NCBI RefSeq assembly: GCF_000024205.1
Contig: NC_013216.1
Location: forward strand, 2,728,001 to 2,792,000
DNA: 64,000 nt
DNA from: Desulfofarcimen acetoxidans DSM 771
GTDB lineage: Bacteria > Bacillota > Desulfotomaculia > Desulfotomaculales > Desulfofarciminaceae
Direction: 5' to 3'
Each line of letters starts with the position of its first letter. Position 1 is the first letter of the stretch. Of this stretch, positions 42,970-52,041 are shown piece by piece. The position numbers were made by a program, and so were the translations under genes. The notes under the pieces were generated by a model, which made no database searches, had not been told where the DNA came from, and saw nothing but the letters and a program-made list of their open reading frames with translations.

Positions 42970-44724
42970 TCAAGGTAGCTCTGGCAAACCAAGTTCCTTC
43001 AAGAACTGATTATGCTTTGCCTTTGCCCTTTTTATGGCATCTTCAGTTTCGTCAAGTTTCTTTTTCACATCCGCAAGATCAACAATTTCTTCTTCCGCAG
43101 CTGTGCTCACATATCTTGATATGTTGAGATTGAAACCGTTCTTTTCAATCTCTTTCATTGACACGCGACGAGAATATTTCTTGTCCTCTTCTTTACGGAA
43201 CTGATAGGTGTCAACAATCTTGTCTATATGCTCAGGTAGCAAGATATTTTGACGTTTACCTTTATCAAAGTATTCGCTCGCATTAATAAATAGCACGTCG
43301 TCGAATTTCTTGCACTTTTTAAGCACAAGAATGCAAACCGGAATGCCTGTTGAGAAAAAGAGATTTGCGGGCAACCCAATAATAGTGTCGATATTCCCAT
43401 CTTCGAGTAGCTTCGTTCTGATTTTTTCTTCTGCACCACCACGGAATAAAACACCATGAGGCAAAATAATTGCCATCGTGCCTTCATCACTCAAAAAGTG
43501 GAATCCATGTAGCAGAAAGGCAAAGTCAGCCGCTGATTTTGGGGCAAGTCCATAACTTTTAAAGCGGAAATCTTCGGCCAGTGTATCGTTAGGCTCCCAG
43601 CGGTAGCTGAAAGGAGGATTTGCAACGACTGCGTCACATTTCAATTTTTTTGCCGGGTTCATCTCGTTTAAGATATCCCAATCATTCAACAGTGAGTCTC
43701 CGTGAAAGATTTGAAACTCAGAATCCTTAAATCTATGAAGAAGCATGTTCATGCGTGCAAGGTTGTAAGTTGTTATGTTCTTTTCTTGCCCATATATTTG
43801 ACTAATACTGTTTGGTTCAAGATGCTTTTTAACATTGATTAACAACGAAGCTGAACCACAAGCAAAATCCAACAAATTATTAATATATGGCTTTTTGCCT
43901 GTACTGGGATCTTGGCTATCAAGTATAACAATGCGCGACAGGATGTTGGAGATCTGCTGAGGAGTATAGAACTCTCCGGCTTTTTTACCCGAGCCTGACG
44001 CAAATTGGCCAATCAAGTATTCATAGGCATTTCCCAAAAGATCGGTTTCGTTAGTAAACTCAGAAAGCCCCTCGGCAATTTCAGTTATGATTGAACACAG
44101 CATAGTGTTGCGAGCTTCATAATTTCTTCCAAGCTTGTCGGAATCGAGATTGACTTCGGAAAACAAACCACGAAATGCGCTGTCAAAGGACTCATTTTCT
44201 ATAAACTTAAAACCGGCTTGCAAAGTTTGCAAAAGATACTTGCTTTGAGTGCGGGCTAATTCGTATATGTTGCTCCAAAGATAGTGAGGTTTGATTACAA
44301 AATGAACTTTACGACGCATTTGTTTTTCAAACGTCACAATTTGATCTAAATTTTTATTATACCAAACAATAAGCGGAGTTAACTTTTTACTTTCAAACAA
44401 TACAAGATGATCGTCAATCATCATATTTTTTACGTTTTCCTCTAATTCCTGTTTGATAAAATAATCCGTTACCTGTTCTTTCAATAGACTAATAGTCTCG
44501 TCTTGCTTGCCAGCATTATAAATACTTTCTATTTCATTTTCACATTGCAAATAATCGCTGCCAAGTTCTTTTTTTGCTGCTTCCTCATAATTGTCTGACA
44601 GATAGCGCAAGAAAAGAAAGGACAGCATATAATCACGGAAGTCATCGGGATTCATGGCCCCGCGCAGTTTGTCGGCTATAGCCCATAGGGTTGCGCCTAA
44701 TTGTTTTTGTTGTGTGTCGTTCAT
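42970..44724 (-). CDS. hsdM: Type I restriction-modification system, methyltransferase subunit
   Basis: 584 residues. N-terminal HsdM helical domain (KLRGAMNPDDFRDYMLSFLF), SAM motif I LLDFACGSASLL, catalytic motif IV NPPF followed by SYRWEPND, and the C-terminal coiled region KKKLDETEDAIKRAKAKHN. It makes N6-adenine marks with HsdS. The ATG overlaps the stop of the PrrC-like gene (ATGA), so translation is coupled. Here hsdM is the last gene of the locus (hsdR-hsdS-prrC-like-hsdM), an unusual order. Confidence 0.96.
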   Translation of the reverse strand: MNDTQQKQLGATLWAIADKLRGAMNPDDFRDYMLSFLFLRYLSDNYEEAAKKELGSDYLQCENEIESIYNAGKQDETISLLKEQVTDYFIKQELEENVKNMMIDDHLVLFESKKLTPLIVWYNKNLDQIVTFEKQMRRKVHFVIKPHYLWSNIYELARTQSKYLLQTLQAGFKFIENESFDSAFRGLFSEVNLDSDKLGRNYEARNTMLCSIITEIAEGLSEFTNETDLLGNAYEYLIGQFASGSGKKAGEFYTPQQISNILSRIVILDSQDPSTGKKPYINNLLDFACGSASLLINVKKHLEPNSISQIYGQEKNITTYNLARMNMLLHRFKDSEFQIFHGDSLLNDWDILNEMNPAKKLKCDAVVANPPFSYRWEPNDTLAEDFRFKSYGLAPKSAADFAFLLHGFHFLSDEGTMAIILPHGVLFRGGAEEKIRTKLLEDGNIDTIIGLPANLFFSTGIPVCILVLKKCKKFDDVLFINASEYFDKGKRQNILLPEHIDKIVDTYQFRKEEDKKYSRRVSMKEIEKNGFNLNISRYVSTAAEEEIVDLADVKKKLDETEDAIKRAKAKHNQFLKELGLPELP

Positions 44725-46040
44725 TCTTGTGCCTCCTGACCTTGTTCATCCATGAACAGATTTTGATTGAAATTGTTATCTTCTAAAAAGTTATTTAATA
44801 TTCTTTTAAAGTGATCCTTGTTCTCTTCGACCATTTCTTTGGGGTCGAAAAGGGAATAATTACCATGACTCAAAAGGTCGAGTATTCTTTTGTGCACAGG
44901 GTCATCCTCGTCCTCCCCTTTTCTTATGCACGAAGAAAAATGCGCAAAGCCATGAAAAGACGCGGTCTTTTCTAATATGTTTCTAAGGATATTAAAGTGA
45001 TATGTATACAACTCGCCTGTATCAGCTGCCTTTTTTAATTCCTTCAGCAACGCAACATGATGAAAAAACGGAGTTTTTCTTGTATCTTTAAGGATATATG
45101 TACCATTCGTAGTGTTTCTATGCAAAAACATTTGCTCAGCATTACTAATTTCATTGCATAAAACATTGAAAAACAATGCATGGTGCGACGATACAATTAC
45201 TTTGACGTCATTGTCGCTCATTAGCCTTGCCAAATGGCTTGCGACAGCAATAACATTATTGTCATCAAGCGAGGAAATCGGGTCGTCCACATAAATATAT
45301 TTTACCCAATTATACGATTCAACATTATCTACAACTAATTGGACAACGGCTAGGAAGAACCACCAAATGAAGATGTTTTCCTCCCCACGAGATATTTTTA
45401 TATTATCAACCCTTTGAGTGGTGCCAGAAATTAACGCATCTCTGAAAAAGCTAATTTCCCAACTCTCATAATTGATAGTAAAATCGAAATCTACATACCT
45501 ATGCAGCAAAGGGCGGATTCTGCTTTCCATTTCCAAATCTTTGAGTCCCGAAAAAAATCTGGAATTGCTATTTAGCTTTAACAGGCGCTCGGCGTCGTTA
45601 TCCAAATCATTATCCCAATAAAAAAGGTCTTCGGTAAACGCATTATAGTATAGCGTATCAGCCGTTTTCTCACCTGTCTCTTCAATAATCTGCTGCCCCA
45701 AAGATTTGAACTCCACAGAAAGCCTTGTCTTGCCTGTGCCGTTATAGGCAAACAATACAATATATTTCTTCTCTTCAAGCAGCATTCTTAAATACTTGGC
45801 TATATCTTTGAGCGAATCAAATTGTTTGTTGTTTTCTATTCTCTTAAGAACAAAATCCAATTTTGCAAGCAGCTCATCAGATAACCCCTCTTTCAAGCTG
45901 TATTGTTCCGCACCTCTTGGGCATTTATAATTGTCAGTAAACAGTTTTTTATATTGTTGGAAATTATCATTATTAAGCTTTTTGTTGGTAAGCTTTTTAA
46001 AATCCTCTTTCGAGAAAGCGGATGGGACGTTTATGCTCAC
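44721..46040 (-). CDS. PrrC-like anticodon nuclease (ABC-ATPase with RNase motif)
   Basis: 439 residues from GTG at 46040, overlapping the hsdS stop (GTGA). N-terminal ATPase: Walker A YNGTGKT at 99-105, signature-like ISRGEE at 216-221, Walker B IYVDDPISSLDD from 249, and switch His in SSHH at 284-287. After it, Arg353 and Glu357 (LRNILEK) and His392 (LLSHGNY) match the Arg-x3-Glu...His pattern of the PrrC anticodon nuclease (Arg320, Glu324, His356 in E. coli). PrrC cleaves tRNA-Lys when a phage blocks the associated type I enzyme. The position inside a type I locus agrees. The tRNA target cannot be told. Confidence 0.78.
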   Translation of the reverse strand: MSINVPSAFSKEDFKKLTNKKLNNDNFQQYKKLFTDNYKCPRGAEQYSLKEGLSDELLAKLDFVLKRIENNKQFDSLKDIAKYLRMLLEEKKYIVLFAYNGTGKTRLSVEFKSLGQQIIEETGEKTADTLYYNAFTEDLFYWDNDLDNDAERLLKLNSNSRFFSGLKDLEMESRIRPLLHRYVDFDFTINYESWEISFFRDALISGTTQRVDNIKISRGEENIFIWWFFLAVVQLVVDNVESYNWVKYIYVDDPISSLDDNNVIAVASHLARLMSDNDVKVIVSSHHALFFNVLCNEISNAEQMFLHRNTTNGTYILKDTRKTPFFHHVALLKELKKAADTGELYTYHFNILRNILEKTASFHGFAHFSSCIRKGEDEDDPVHKRILDLLSHGNYSLFDPKEMVEENKDHFKRILNNFLEDNNFNQNLFMDEQGQEAQE

Positions 46041-47245
46041 TCGCCCACCTCCTCAATAGAAGGGAACAGGCCTTGCATTAAGCCTTTTTTGTGGGTTCTC
46101 AGAGCCTCAAGCTTTTTGACTTGCCCGGCTATAAGGTCATCAATGCTGGAAAGACAATCAGCGATTTTCTGTTGTTCCTTTTCGCTCGGCAATGGAATGG
46201 GTATGATATCCAGCTTTGCTCTGTTCAATTTTGGCTGAGCCATGCCTGTAAGGAAGTCCTCCAAGTTAATGCTATTTATATAGTTTTTAACCATAACTTG
46301 TGTATTGCTATTTTGGAATTTGAGTACATGTGCATGATTGTTTACCCAAGTTTTGCCCGAAATACTAAATGCGATGGGATATGTACGCGCTACTAAATTA
46401 GCTCCATCTTCCGACACGCACAGTAATACTTCGTCAAAAATAAAACCGTCAACATAATCGACAATACCAGATGCACCATAATAAGGCGTAAAGCCTTTTT
46501 TTCTATCCTTCTCCGTTATTGGAATCCTTCTTGAATCCAAGTTTTCGCATACTTCACTCAATGGACTAATTACCCACTCTCCACTACCCCTAAACTCTGG
46601 GAACCTCCACTCAGGCAAAGTTTTCCCCTCGGCGGGAAACAGCTTCTGCATAAGCCCCCTTTTATGTGCTCCGAGAGCCTCAAGCTTTTTGTCTTCTGCG
46701 GCGATAAGGTCGTCAATGGAAGATAGGCAATCGGCGATTTTTTGTTGCTCTTTTCTATCCGGCTTTGGCAGCATTATAGCAGAGAACTGTCTATAACTTA
46801 CCATTTTACCATCTCTTATGCCCTCTAAGTCCTTATTTAGATCTTTTATAAATCTCCCCGTTTTAAAATAATGTTTGTAGTATTGATCAACAATTGGAAC
46901 CCTCTTGCGCAAAATAATATATGCCGGGCTACAAATACCATGATATAAAGAATATTCTATTCCGCCTTGAAAAGATCTTAGGCTAATGATGAAATCTCCT
47001 ATTTCCACAACCTTGTAACTTTCAAGGCTTTTATCCGTTACCGACACATTATAATCAATCTGATCTCTTGGGATGGCACCATGTTCCTGCGTTATGGCGA
47101 GAACCGGAAGATCAGAATTATGGTTCTTATTGCTAATGGGCTCAAATATTACATCTCCGGTTTCGAAGTTAATTGCGCCATTGATTGCAAATTCCGGGAA
47201 CCGTAGCCTCGGCACCAAAGCCGTTTTGTTATTATTCATATGCAT
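46037..47245 (-). CDS. hsdS: Type I restriction-modification system, specificity subunit
   Basis: 402 residues: two target-recognition domains (about 10-145 and 205-350), each followed by a conserved helical repeat (KEQQKIADCLSSIDDLIA, then KLEALGAHKRGLMQKLF or its variant), the normal HsdS form. Each domain reads half of the DNA target. The ATG at 47245 overlaps the hsdR stop (47232). Apparently intact, so modification without restriction is possible. Confidence 0.95.
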   Translation of the reverse strand: MHMNNNKTALVPRLRFPEFAINGAINFETGDVIFEPISNKNHNSDLPVLAITQEHGAIPRDQIDYNVSVTDKSLESYKVVEIGDFIISLRSFQGGIEYSLYHGICSPAYIILRKRVPIVDQYYKHYFKTGRFIKDLNKDLEGIRDGKMVSYRQFSAIMLPKPDRKEQQKIADCLSSIDDLIAAEDKKLEALGAHKRGLMQKLFPAEGKTLPEWRFPEFRGSGEWVISPLSEVCENLDSRRIPITEKDRKKGFTPYYGASGIVDYVDGFIFDEVLLCVSEDGANLVARTYPIAFSISGKTWVNNHAHVLKFQNSNTQVMVKNYINSINLEDFLTGMAQPKLNRAKLDIIPIPLPSEKEQQKIADCLSSIDDLIAGQVKKLEALRTHKKGLMQGLFPSIEEVGE

Positions 47246-47538
47246 TTAACCCCACAATCACACGCCCGCCTGCAAGCTTTTTCAGCAGTGGGATCAAGTC
47301 ATCCATCAGCTCAAGTTCTTTCTTTGTCCGGTCTCTCCAGGCAAGATTTAACGGAGCCAATAAATCACTCAGTTTTTCGCCATCAAAAATCATGCGTCCT
47401 ATAATTTCATTTACAAAGGTTTGCAACGATGCAGGCTGCAAACCGTGCTTTTCGGCTAGCGATGCCATTTCCTTTGCCGATTTTTCATCTTTGAATGCCT
47501 TATAGCCTTCTTTTATTGCCTTTTCGTCCAGGCCTTTT
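47232..47538 (-). pseudogene. hsdR: hsdR, 3' part, cut off by IS3 insertion
   Basis: Codes the C-terminal ~100 residues of HsdR (GLDEKAIKEGYKAF, ASLAEKHGLQPASLQTFV, MDDLIPLLKKLAGGR). It joins the piece at 48936 once the IS and one TTTT copy are removed (reading ...LEAGK then GLDEK...). This C-terminal domain contacts the methyltransferase core in type I enzymes. Confidence 0.88.
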
Positions 47539-47595
47539 ATAATGGACCCAGGAAATCGGACAACAAAAAGGTCGAATTTAAGATACAATTAAGAC

Positions 47596-47889
47596 ATGAG
47601 AAAAACATACACAGACACCTTCAAAGCTCAAATTGTTCTTGAGCTTCTGAAGGAAGAAAAAACAATTGCTCAAATTGCTTCGGAGTCGGGAGTTCACCCA
47701 ACTCAGCTTAAAAAATGGAAGACAATGGCAATAGACAAATTGCCAACCCTTTTTTCTGATGAGCACAGGGCAGCCAGAGCAGCAAAGGCAGCTGAGGAGA
47801 AGAAGGTTAACGAGCTATACGCCGAAATTGGTCGTTTAACCACGCAATTGACGTGGTTGAAAAAAAAATCTGGCATTAAATCTGACTAA
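47596..47889 (+). CDS. IS3-family transposase OrfA
   Basis: 97 residues: helix-turn-helix (FKAQIVLELLKEEKTIAQIA, SGVHPTQLKKWK) and a C-terminal leucine-zipper-like coiled coil (KVNELYAEIGRLTTQLTWLKKK). Binds the IS ends. It ends just after the A9 slip site, where a -1 shift gives the OrfAB transposase. Confidence 0.92.
   Translation: MRKTYTDTFKAQIVLELLKEEKTIAQIASESGVHPTQLKKWKTMAIDKLPTLFSDEHRAARAAKAAEEKKVNELYAEIGRLTTQLTWLKKKSGIKSD
47860..47868 (+). promoter_or_regulatory. Programmed -1 frameshift site (A9 run)
   Basis: Nine adenines in the orfA codons for Lys-Lys-Lys. Slipping back one base continues as KNLALNLTKEERLALVEPDN into orfB without a stop. This is the usual IS3 way of making the fused transposase. 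Confidence 0.75.
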
Positions 47890-47935
47890 AGAAGAGCGTC
47901 TGGCACTGGTAGAACCAGACAATAAAGAAATATCC

Positions 47936-48706
47936 TTGACTGCACAGGCTGACTTGCTGGGAATAAACCGGACAAGGATCTATTACAAGCCAGCACCTCC
48001 TTCCGCAGAAGAAATCGCCATTAGGCATCGCATTGACGAAATATATACACGGCATCCGTATTACGGTTCTCGACGTATTACAGCTCAATTATGCAGAGAG
48101 AACATACCCGTAAATCGAAAGAGGGTTCAGCATTATATGCGGGATATGGGATTAGCGGGTATTTGCCCAGGTCCCAACTTAAGTAAACGGAACACAGAGC
48201 ACCGTGTTTATCCGTATCTATTACGGGGTGTAACAGCCAACCACCCCAACCACATATGGGGTATTGATATTACATATATTCGCCTTAAAGAGGGGTGGAT
48301 GTACTTGGTAGCCATACTTGACTGGTTCTCCCGCTTCATTATAAGCTGGGAACTTGACCAGGTGTTGGAGATACCATTTGTTCTAGTAGCAGTTAAGCGG
48401 GCGTTGGATAAAAAAATGCCCCTAATTTGGAACAGCGATCAAGGTAGTCATTTTACGAGTCCGCAATACACACAACTTCTGCAAAACGCAGGTGTTCTGA
48501 TCAGTATGGACGGAAAAGGCAGAGCTATAGATAATATCTTTACAGAGCGGCTCTGGCGTTCAATTAAATATGAAGAAGTCTACCTGAACGATTACATGAG
48601 CCCCAGAGAGGCACGACGGGGGATCAGACGGTATATAGATTTCTACAACAACGAAAGGCCTCATCAGTCGCTGGATTACAAGACACCGTTTGAAATATAT
48701 TACTAA
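47936..48706 (+). CDS. IS3-family transposase OrfB (DDE integrase)
   Basis: 256 residues from the TTG shown; the frame continues upstream to about 47870 and is likely reached by -1 frameshifting. HTH_21 part (DEIYTRHPYYGSRRITAQL) and rve core with the three acidic residues in WGIDITYI, WNSDQGSHFTS and ERLWRSIKYEE. Apparently intact, so the insertion may be recent. Confidence 0.92.
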   Translation: MTAQADLLGINRTRIYYKPAPPSAEEIAIRHRIDEIYTRHPYYGSRRITAQLCRENIPVNRKRVQHYMRDMGLAGICPGPNLSKRNTEHRVYPYLLRGVTANHPNHIWGIDITYIRLKEGWMYLVAILDWFSRFIISWELDQVLEIPFVLVAVKRALDKKMPLIWNSDQGSHFTSPQYTQLLQNAGVLISMDGKGRAIDNIFTERLWRSIKYEEVYLNDYMSPREARRGIRRYIDFYNNERPHQSLDYKTPFEIYY

Positions 48707-48935
48707 TTAATTGATTAATTCGAAAGACCGACTGTGGACAGTGACGTCCTGTGGACAACCCTACCAGGTTGACCACAGGACTTGGACAACGCTTTCGCGT
48801 TGACCACACTGACCACAACCACGGCGATAAGAAGTAAAACATCATATCAATAATAAAACATCAAGGAAAAGAGAGGGGGTTCCCTTGGTATCTTAAATCA
48901 TAAAAAAATTTGTCTTGACCAAGGGGTCCACCTTA

Positions 48936-50440
48936 TTTTCCAGCTTCCAGCGTATTAATATACGCAATAATATCATCGCGCTCATCCATCATGTTTGAAT
49001 TTGAGCTAAGCAAACCAATGAGCTGTTCACGGCTCATTTTTTCTTTTTTAGGCACACCAGGTTGCGTATATTTTGAAATCAAAGACATGATATAGTCGTA
49101 ATCAATTATGGCAGAGGAAAACAGAACAAACTCGAAATTCAGCTGTTCAATAGCAGGGTTTTGCTCTTCAAAATCCTTGCGCTGTTGCGCTTTTAATTGT
49201 TGGGCAGTTTCAATATAAACACCACGGAAGGCACACAAAGTATCCTCCGGTAATAGCTCTTCAATCTTTACCACTTGCTCTTCTTTGATATCTGTATATT
49301 GGTCAAGCTGTGTTTTAAGGCGCTGAACCTCTTTGAATTTATTGATAAATTCGCCTCGTGCGGCATCTCCTTTAAGATTGCTTACTTGCTCAGGTTTACA
49401 CTCCAGACCTTGCGATTCCATAAACTTTTCAAGCTCGGAAACTGCTTTGTCCAGTTTATCTACGACAACGGGGGCTGGATCAACAAGCCAGATTTCTTTT
49501 GCTCTGCTGCTACTATCTTTTCCGGAGAACAGCGCAATTGCCTCATCAACATCTTTTTCCTGCCCTCTAAAGTCAAGAATATTACCATATGGCTTTGTGT
49601 CATTCAAGATGCGGTTTGTTCTTGAAAACGCTTGGATTAAGCCGTGCTGCTTTAAGTTTTTATCGACATACAGGGTATTAAGATATTTTGAATCAAACCC
49701 CGTTAAAAGCATATCCACCACAATTGTTATGTCAATTTTGTTTTTGTGAGGATAGTCCGAGTTGGGATATTTTTGGTCTTTGATGCGTTCTGTACATCCT
49801 GATAATACAAATCAAATTCATTAATACTGTGACTTGTGCCATACATCAAATTATAGTTATCCATAATGCTTTTAAGGGCCGCCTTTTTCTTCTCCGGCTC
49901 TTTTTCATTATCAGCTTTCTCCTGCTGTAAATCTTCTTGCAACTGCTTTACATCTTTGTTTCCTTCGGCTGGCGGAGAAAAAACGCAGGCGATATTCAGC
50001 GGCACAAAGTTCTCGCCCTCGTCCTTGCTGCGCTCGTCCTGCAATGATTTAAAGAGTTCAAAATACTCAATTGCATCGTTGATAGAAGCAGTCGCAAAAA
50101 TCGCATTGTATCGTCTACCGTTGGTAGCGGCGTCATGCTTCGAAATTATCGCTTCGACCACTGCTTTTTTACTCAGAACGTTTGGAGCTTTTGCAGCTTT
50201 TTTTACATCCTCTGGCTTAAAATAGTCAATGTGAAAGCGGAGCACATTGCGGTCATCAATGGCGTTTGTAATTGTATAGGTGTGCAGCTCCTTTTGGAAA
50301 ACATCTTCCGTTGTTACATAAGAGCCAACTGTACCATCAATTTTTTTGTAGGTAGCATTATCTTCAAATATTGGCGTTCCGGTAAAGCCAAAAAGCTGCG
50401 CCTTTGGCAAACATTTTATTAGTACACAAAACAAGGCCGC
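48936..50440 (-). pseudogene. hsdR: hsdR, middle part, with frameshift and missing 5' end
   Basis: Begins at LPKAQLFGFTGTPIFED, the mid-helicase motif of HsdR, so the endonuclease domain and first RecA lobe are gone. The frame breaks near 49784: QDVQN should continue with RIKDQKYPNSDY but one base is missing; the second frame then carries DITIVVDMLLTGFDS and AFSRTNRIL (motif VI) to 48936, where the IS3 element interrupts it. The right border is the IS200/IS605-like relic. Restriction activity must be lost. Confidence 0.9.
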
Positions 50441-50638
50441 CATTCATCCCACCACCTTAGAGGTGGGATGAATGGCGGGGTTTGGTTAAAACTAATGTTG
50501 CAATAAGGTAATAAAAGTATCATGCGCATTGAGGGACTCTTAGTTCGGTCCACAGTCTGTCTTAGAGTCGTCCTGCGCGAAGCACGGAACGAGAGGGGAT
50601 AACCATAACACACCCGTCTATGTATGTGAATAGTTACG
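50441..50638 (-). mobile_element. Relic of an IS200/IS605-like element, copy B
   Basis: On the minus strand it starts TAACTATTCACATA and ends in a large hairpin (50441-50483: about 17-bp arms of CCGCCATTCATCCCACC type with a 5-6-base loop), like IS200/IS605 right ends. No transposase remains in its ~200 bases. It matches copy A (42460-42575) in inverted order. It marks the break where the 5' half of hsdR was lost. Confidence 0.6.
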
Positions 50639-50640
50639 AT

Positions 50641-52041
50641 TTATTCTAAGTACATATTAGGTTGTAAGGGGAGAATAAGCCGAACTTCCGTCCCCTGCCC
50701 GGGAGAACTGTCGATGATCATATGCCCCCGGTGCAGTTTAACAATTTCATCACAAATAGACAAACCAATTCCACTGCCTGCTGATGATGTTTCTTTGTAA
50801 AATTTTTGTTTTACTTTAGGCAGAGCTTCATGGGGAATACCACTTCCGGTATCTGCTACAGTTATTTGGACATGATCTTCCCCGGACCGGGCGCTAAGGC
50901 TGACAGTTCCTCCGGAAGGAGTAAATTTGAGGGAATTATCCAGCAGATTAATAATAACTTGTTTTAACCTGTTGGGGTCTGCTTTAACCGACGGTAAATC
51001 CTGCGGGGTCTCGCATACTAGATGGACTCCTTGCCGCCGGGCTCTGGGATTCATTTGTTTTACAATAGAGTCCAGCAGTTCCTGCAGATGAACCGTATCC
51101 TGCTGCAATGTAATTTTTCCTGCAGATAGTCTGGAAAAATCCAATAATTCATCAAGCAGCAGGGTTAGCCGATCGCTCTCTCTTTCAATAATGTTCAGCC
51201 CATCATTTATTTCATCCACATTTTCCAATCCCCCGGCCCGGAGGGTTACCGCCCATCCTTTAATGGATGTTAACGGGGTACGCAGTTCGTGGGAAATGGA
51301 CGCAATAAACTGGTTTTTCAATTGCTCATAACGGACTATTTCTTCCGCCATATAATTTAACGTATCGGCCAGCTTACCCACTTCGTCATCATATTTTTTG
51401 ACAGCCCGGGCACTAAACCGGCCTGCGGCCATTTCCTCAGCCACCCGGGTAATTTTCTCCACCGGCCCGGTGATGGTTGCAGACAATAACACACTGACCG
51501 CTGTGGCCAAAAACACCACCAACAGCCCCACAGCAACCAGTATTAAAGCTGCGTTCCTGATAACCCCGTGTATCCCGGTAAGAGATGTTACAAAGCGAAC
51601 TGCTCCTACCACCCGAGCACCGGATTGCAGGGGATAGGCTACAGACATGGCCGGTTCGCCGGTAACAGGCAAGTTGCCCTGCCATTGCCCCAATTCTCCC
51701 GCCAGGGCCTTTTGAATATCGGCAAAAGACAATTTTTCTGCAACCGGTGTTCCCTGAGAGTCGGCCAGCACCATCCCCTCGGTACTTATAATTTGCACCT
51801 GTGCCGCAGTAGCTGAGGAAAAGCTATCCAAAAGGACCCCGGCTTCGCTTGGCAAATCTTTATAGGCCAGATAACGCGCATAAAAACTGCCTGCCACCTC
51901 TGCTTGTTTTTCCAGTACATCTATCACATTATCGAAATAATATTGTCTGATCCCTACCAGCAAGAAGGTATTCATTATGAATACTGTAAGTATAATTACC
52001 AGCAAGTAGCTGCCGACCAACCTTTTTTTAATGCCCTGCAA
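50641..52041 (-). CDS. Sensor histidine kinase (HAMP-HisKA-HATPase)
   Basis: 466 residues from TTG at 52041, 9 bases after GGAGG and overlapping the regulator's stop. First membrane helix (GSYLLVIILTVFIMNTFLL), an extracellular sensor (about 40-150), second helix (LILVAVGLLVVFLATAVSVLL), HAMP, the HisKA His in SHELRTPLTSIKGW (about residue 250), then the N, G1 and G2 boxes (NLLDNSLKF, DTGSGIP, GSGIGLSI). WalK/ResE-like. The last ~115 bases are duplicated at 39263-39378. Confidence 0.95.
   Translation of the reverse strand: MQGIKKRLVGSYLLVIILTVFIMNTFLLVGIRQYYFDNVIDVLEKQAEVAGSFYARYLAYKDLPSEAGVLLDSFSSATAAQVQIISTEGMVLADSQGTPVAEKLSFADIQKALAGELGQWQGNLPVTGEPAMSVAYPLQSGARVVGAVRFVTSLTGIHGVIRNAALILVAVGLLVVFLATAVSVLLSATITGPVEKITRVAEEMAAGRFSARAVKKYDDEVGKLADTLNYMAEEIVRYEQLKNQFIASISHELRTPLTSIKGWAVTLRAGGLENVDEINDGLNIIERESDRLTLLLDELLDFSRLSAGKITLQQDTVHLQELLDSIVKQMNPRARRQGVHLVCETPQDLPSVKADPNRLKQVIINLLDNSLKFTPSGGTVSLSARSGEDHVQITVADTGSGIPHEALPKVKQKFYKETSSAGSGIGLSICDEIVKLHRGHMIIDSSPGQGTEVRLILPLQPNMYLE

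Larger units (their letters stand above)
47539..48935 (+). mobile_element. IS3-family insertion sequence in hsdR
   Basis: 1397 bases flanked by a 4-bp target repeat TTTT (47535-47538 and 48936-48939). The ends share TGGACCC and inner blocks such as AATTTAAGATAC in inverted order (47543-47590 versus 48880-48930). It carries orfA and orfB in overlapping frames with a run of nine A at the join. Removing it restores the hsdR reading frame across the site. Confidence 0.88.

Noticed and set aside
42779-42973. 64-codon minus-strand frame after hsdM
   Set aside because: TTG start without a site, low-complexity middle, nothing recognisable; more likely chance or a relic.
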